Shown: positions 5,578 through 5,937 of the stretch, one piece after another | Layout: each line of letters opens with the position of its first letter | Numbering within the stretch: the first letter of the stretch is position 1 | Assembly (NCBI GenBank): GCA_017553025.1 | Contig: JAFZNF010000010.1 | Span: 1-5,937 of the forward strand | Direction of reading: 5' to 3' | DNA from: Clostridia bacterium | Lineage (GTDB): Bacteria > Bacillota_A > Clostridia > UBA1381 | DNA: 5,937 nucleotides | Translations under genes and position numbers: made by a program | The notes under the pieces: generated by a model | Database searches by the model: none | Seen by the model: the letters and a program-made list of their open reading frames with translations, nothing else | What the model was told of the DNA's origin: nothing

Positions 5578-5937
5578 ATGAGCAATCCATTGAGTGTACC
5601 TTTTAAGGGTACAAAAGAACAGGAAGCAAAATTGAGAGAAGTAATAAAAAAGCACAAAGGCGAAAACGGTGCCGCAATTCCAGTACTTCACGAGGCACAG
5701 GATATTTACGGCTACCTTCCGATAGAAGTGCAGAAAATCATTTCTGAAGGCCTCGGCGTTCCTTTGGCTGAAATCTACGGCATTGTTACCTTTTACACTC
5801 AGTTTTCCCTTTATCCGAAGTTCGAATACGATGTAAGAGTTTGTCTGTGTACTGCCTGCTACGTTATATTCTCGGGTACGATTATTGAAAAGATTAAAGA
5901 ACGCCTCGGCATTGATTTAGGACAGTGCAGCGCTGAC
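5578..5937 (+). CDS. nuoE: NADH dehydrogenase/hydrogenase subunit E-like [2Fe-2S] protein, 3'-truncated by the window
   Basis: This is the thioredoxin-fold [2Fe-2S] subunit (NuoE, HndA or HydC type) that partners a NuoF-like flavoprotein in NADH-linked electron transfer. In anaerobic Clostridia it usually opens an NADH-dependent or electron-bifurcating hydrogenase operon; that context is inferred, as the downstream genes are not visible. Only 120 codons are seen; the family has about 160. Seen: a helical N-terminus; IPVLHEAQDIYGYLP (34-48); IYGIVTFYTQFSL (67-79); and the first cluster-ligand pair C89 and C94 in VCLCTACYV (88-96). The second cysteine pair is expected beyond the window end. Odd: position 91 is Cys where the family normally has Gly, and IF (97-98) stands where Lys-Gly is usual. 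The start at 5578 has AAAGGAGG (5564-5571) with 6 nt spacing. Confidence 0.9.
   Translation, partial: MSNPLSVPFKGTKEQEAKLREVIKKHKGENGAAIPVLHEAQDIYGYLPIEVQKIISEGLGVPLAEIYGIVTFYTQFSLYPKFEYDVRVCLCTACYVIFSGTIIEKIKERLGIDLGQCSAD

Noticed and set aside
1..5937. parS site (TGTTTCACGTGAAACA-like)
   Set aside because: No convincing match seen by eye, despite parB being present; parS sites may lie elsewhere.

Overview
The window reads as chromosomal DNA of a low-to-mid-GC Firmicute, most likely an anaerobic class Clostridia member (Oscillospiraceae-like; the family is inference). Reasons: strong AGGAGG-type ribosome binding sites, all genes on one strand, a parB-serS neighbourhood, the trmK/nif3-like pair known from Firmicutes, and an NADH-dependent hydrogenase-type subunit preceded by a clostridial-type Rex operator. 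Every gene lies on the + strand. The two edge genes are cut by the window.

Left block (1-2318): the C-terminal two thirds of a chromosomal ParB, then a 146-residue single-pass membrane coiled-coil protein of unknown function, then seryl-tRNA synthetase. The gaps are 1 and 13 nt, so this looks like one transcription unit, and it ends in a clear intrinsic terminator (2280-2318).

Non-coding block (2319-2746): about 430 bp of AT-rich DNA without a credible gene. It holds two perfect DnaA boxes (TTATCCACA), one TTGTCCACA variant and two abutting or near-abutting TTATCC half-matches, flanked by AT-rich stretches, plus several short palindromes. With parB just upstream, this is the most notable part of the window. 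It may be an origin-associated element, a DnaA titration site or a DnaA-regulated leader.

Middle block (2747-5424): trmK (tRNA m1A22 methyltransferase), a short Nif3-like dinuclear-metal protein, and a membrane-anchored RmuC-family protein, with gaps of 4 and 13 nt and so probably one operon. Upstream in-frame start codons for trmK and rmuC are rejected in favour of internal ATGs with good ribosome binding sites.

Right block (5425-5937): a regulatory region with a TTGACA box, a near-perfect Rex-type palindrome and an extended -10 promoter. It is followed by the first 120 codons of a NuoE/HndA-type thioredoxin-fold [2Fe-2S] subunit, probably the first gene of an NADH-dependent (possibly electron-bifurcating) hydrogenase operon. 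Its first cysteine motif carries an extra cysteine.

No mobile element, CRISPR array, tRNA or rRNA was seen. The genes are mostly housekeeping. The second-look items are the DnaA-box cluster, the Rex operator, the unknown coiled-coil gene and the altered cysteine motif.
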